From NCBI GenBank assembly GCA_022829145.1, contig CM040748.1, forward strand, positions 24,684,501 through 24,748,500: 64,000 bases of DNA, given 5' to 3'. This document shows, piece by piece, positions 61,667-64,000 of this stretch; position 1 is the stretch's first letter; every line of letters starts with the position of its first letter. The notes under the pieces were generated by a model. That model did no database searches and had not been told where the DNA came from. It saw nothing but the letters and a program-made list of their open reading frames with translations. The translations under genes and the position numbers were made by a program. Source of the DNA: Albula goreensis (Eukaryota; Chordata; Actinopteri; Albuliformes; Albulidae).

Positions 61667-64000
61667 TCCAGATATCTGGGCGCCTCACCTTGGCTGAACG
61701 CAGGCTGACACTCCCCACTGTGGGCCACTGGAAACCCCCTCACAATGCACCCAGCCCATGTGTCACAACAATGACACATGGAAGGCAGTGTACAGGAAGA
61801 GCCTGTCCAACGTGAGGCAGCTCCACAAGGCCAGAGGACAGGGAGAGCATCACTTTGAGAGCCTGAATGGGAACTCAGAAGTGAGCTTGTCTACAAAATG
61901 TCTCTGGACAAGTCTTGAATGGGGATTTATGTACAAATAAAGTTCAACCTCCAAAGAAAGGCTACACCATGTTATGTTGCACAGAGACATCCAAATGTAG
62001 GAAACAACAATTTATTAAATTCAGAGGAATTTCAGATGTATTTATATATCTAGTAATTAATCTGGATTATTTGTTAAATTATGATAATATCAGCTATCAG
62101 AAATTGTCCAGATCTTTTCTATATCAAAACATGGCAAGCCAAGATTTCATTTTCACCCAGTGCTGGGATCAGGAACAGCTCACAGTTCAGAGTGATATAA
62201 GGCTGCTAAACCAGTCCAGAGTCTCTCCTGATTTTCAACCTCTGGTTCCTCTGCAAGCATAAAACTGTGTTATATACGTACACAGCATGATAACTATTTA
62301 GCTGTAGTTAGCTGTTTCCATCATAGCGTCCCATAACCATGTTTCTAAATCATGGTATGATTGTGTACTATGATTTCTTTGTTGTTTCATTGACAATCCT
62401 TTATTCAGTATTTTAAGATGTTTTCATTCTTTTCCCATGTTGTTCTTAGTTTGAGATGCTTTTTTCATGGGTCATATTTACTGGAACAGCCTCTGCTGTA
62501 GATCAGGAGAGCATAGGAACAAATGTACTCTCTCCTCCAAAACACATATTGTCAGACTGTGTGTGTATGGTTGACCAGTGGGGGTCGCTGTAGAGCAATG
62601 AAACATAGACTTTCATCGGACTGGCCCAGATTCCATACCAGCTCCATCTACACACATCAGCCCTTCTATAGCCGTCTCCACCAGTACGTTTCAATGTTTT
62701 TGTGACATGTGGGAAGGTATAGGAATGTTGTGATTCAAGCTCACCCAGATGTGCAGTCCTGTTTGGGTAAAAATTTCAATCTCTGTTTTCAAATGTCTGG
62801 CCAAATGCAGTATTGACCCAAGGCACAAAATAAGACAACCGCTAACATTTTCATTTGTGCTGATCAAGGTCTGTTTATGTATCCATGTGATAGTTATGTT
62901 ACAACAGAGTTTGGGGGGAAAAGTCTTTAAAAACACGTGCTTCATTTAATGAAAAAGTCTGAAATTCAGTTTCAGCTGCTATGGATGACTAAACCAACTG
63001 ACTGCATAGCTTAGGGACTCGTGTAAGCATCACGCATGCAGCCTGTGGCCTTGTAGCACTGAATCAAACAGAGTTTGAGTGCAGTAAGCACAGGAGGAAG
63101 TGTAAGTCCAAAGAGACGCAAAGCGCCCATCTGCGATGAAGCCTTCAGAGGATGCAGACGGCCTGGTGTTGTCAGCCCATTTCAGCATGTGTTTGCAGCG
63201 CAGTGGCGGGGGCCCTTCTGGAATTGCACTAAACCCTTGATAACATGGTACGTTGTCTTGGATGTTCTCTCGTGGTACTCCTTCAAGACAACTGAGGAAT
63301 AAAAAACTGCTTTTCCCCGCTGTAACAGGCTGCTCTGCTGTTACAGCATGGACTCAAAGCCTGCAGTGGAGTGAAGGCCAGTCAAGATCCCTCATACATC
63401 ATACCTGTTCAAAAATGGTATGCATTTTATGTCAGACAATAGAGTTGCTATTTTTATATATTTTGTATACGTTTATGAAGCTATCCATTTATCTTTCTAA
63501 TGGATTATTTATTTTTCCTGTGCACAGCTGTACATATTTATAATTTACACATAATTGTAAAATGTATTCTGTAATGCATAAACATGCATGCAGTTGCATA
63601 AATGAAAGTGACCTTGCATGATGCAATTTAAATAAGCAAAATATCTTTTCTGTGCATGTTGAAAATATGTCCTGTGTGTTACATTTCACATGGAAACTTC
63701 ATAGTGCTGTTCATTGCATCTGTATGAGAAACAGTGTATGCAGTAATATGTACAAAGATGAGCTTGCCCACTGATGAAGACTGGACCATGTGGTTACAGA
63801 CAACATTATGTTCATTTTTTTTTCTTTGGGTGGTGGGGTGAACCACTTTACTTGACTGTGAGAATTGATCAGAGAAGTGAATGTTTGCGTCACTGTCAAA
63901 TTTCTCCAAAGCTAGAGAGAGACAACTACAAAGGCCCTACATTTTTATACTGTAAAGACAGCCTTATCAAACACGGAGGCTTTTTTCACCATCTCCTGTA
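61667..64000. other. Intergenic, nothing recognised
   Basis: Ordinary AT-rich DNA to the window end. No exon of a neighbouring gene is identified. Confidence 0.5.

Overview
The window is eukaryotic nuclear DNA from a ray-finned fish. The evidence is spliced exons with GT-AG borders, (TG)n microsatellites, and fish-type tRNA-derived SINE copies that end in an L2-clade (UnaL2-like) 3' tail. The species cannot be fixed from the sequence. The coding sequence fits a teleost or other ray-finned axin2.

One gene is recognisable, axin2 (Axin2/conductin), on the + strand. Its last eight exons (4-11 by human AXIN2 numbering, recalled from memory) lie between 3287 and about 14064. Exons 1-3, with the promoter and the tankyrase-binding and RGS domains, are upstream of the window, so 1-3286 is read as intron 3. 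The coding part seen here is 1579 bp: one base of a split codon, 525 codons and TGA. It carries the GSK3-binding helix (exon 5), the beta-catenin-binding helix and histidine-rich segment (exon 6), the variable linker (exons 7-9) and the C-terminal DIX domain, split between exons 10 and 11. The reading frame is intact and every splice site fits. A 3' UTR of about 1.6 kb follows, with proximal and distal ATTAAA signals.

From about 14.1 kb to the window end (50 kb) I find no exon, RNA gene or transposon coding region that I can support. This gene desert holds SINE remnants, a palindromic MITE-like element (60842-61046), many microsatellites, and several balanced-composition blocks that look like conserved regulatory DNA but cannot be confirmed without alignment. 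It also holds a 2.2-kb minisatellite (44562-46770) of about 75 units of 29 or 30 bp, the most striking structure in the window. The unit has no stop codon in any forward frame, so it creates long artefactual open frames.

Functionally, Axin2 is the feedback inhibitor of Wnt/beta-catenin signalling and is itself a Wnt target. For that reason TCF/LEF-type motifs are noted where they occur, including three CTTTGA cores within 63 bp at 61603-61665. I found no evidence of a new multi-gene system.
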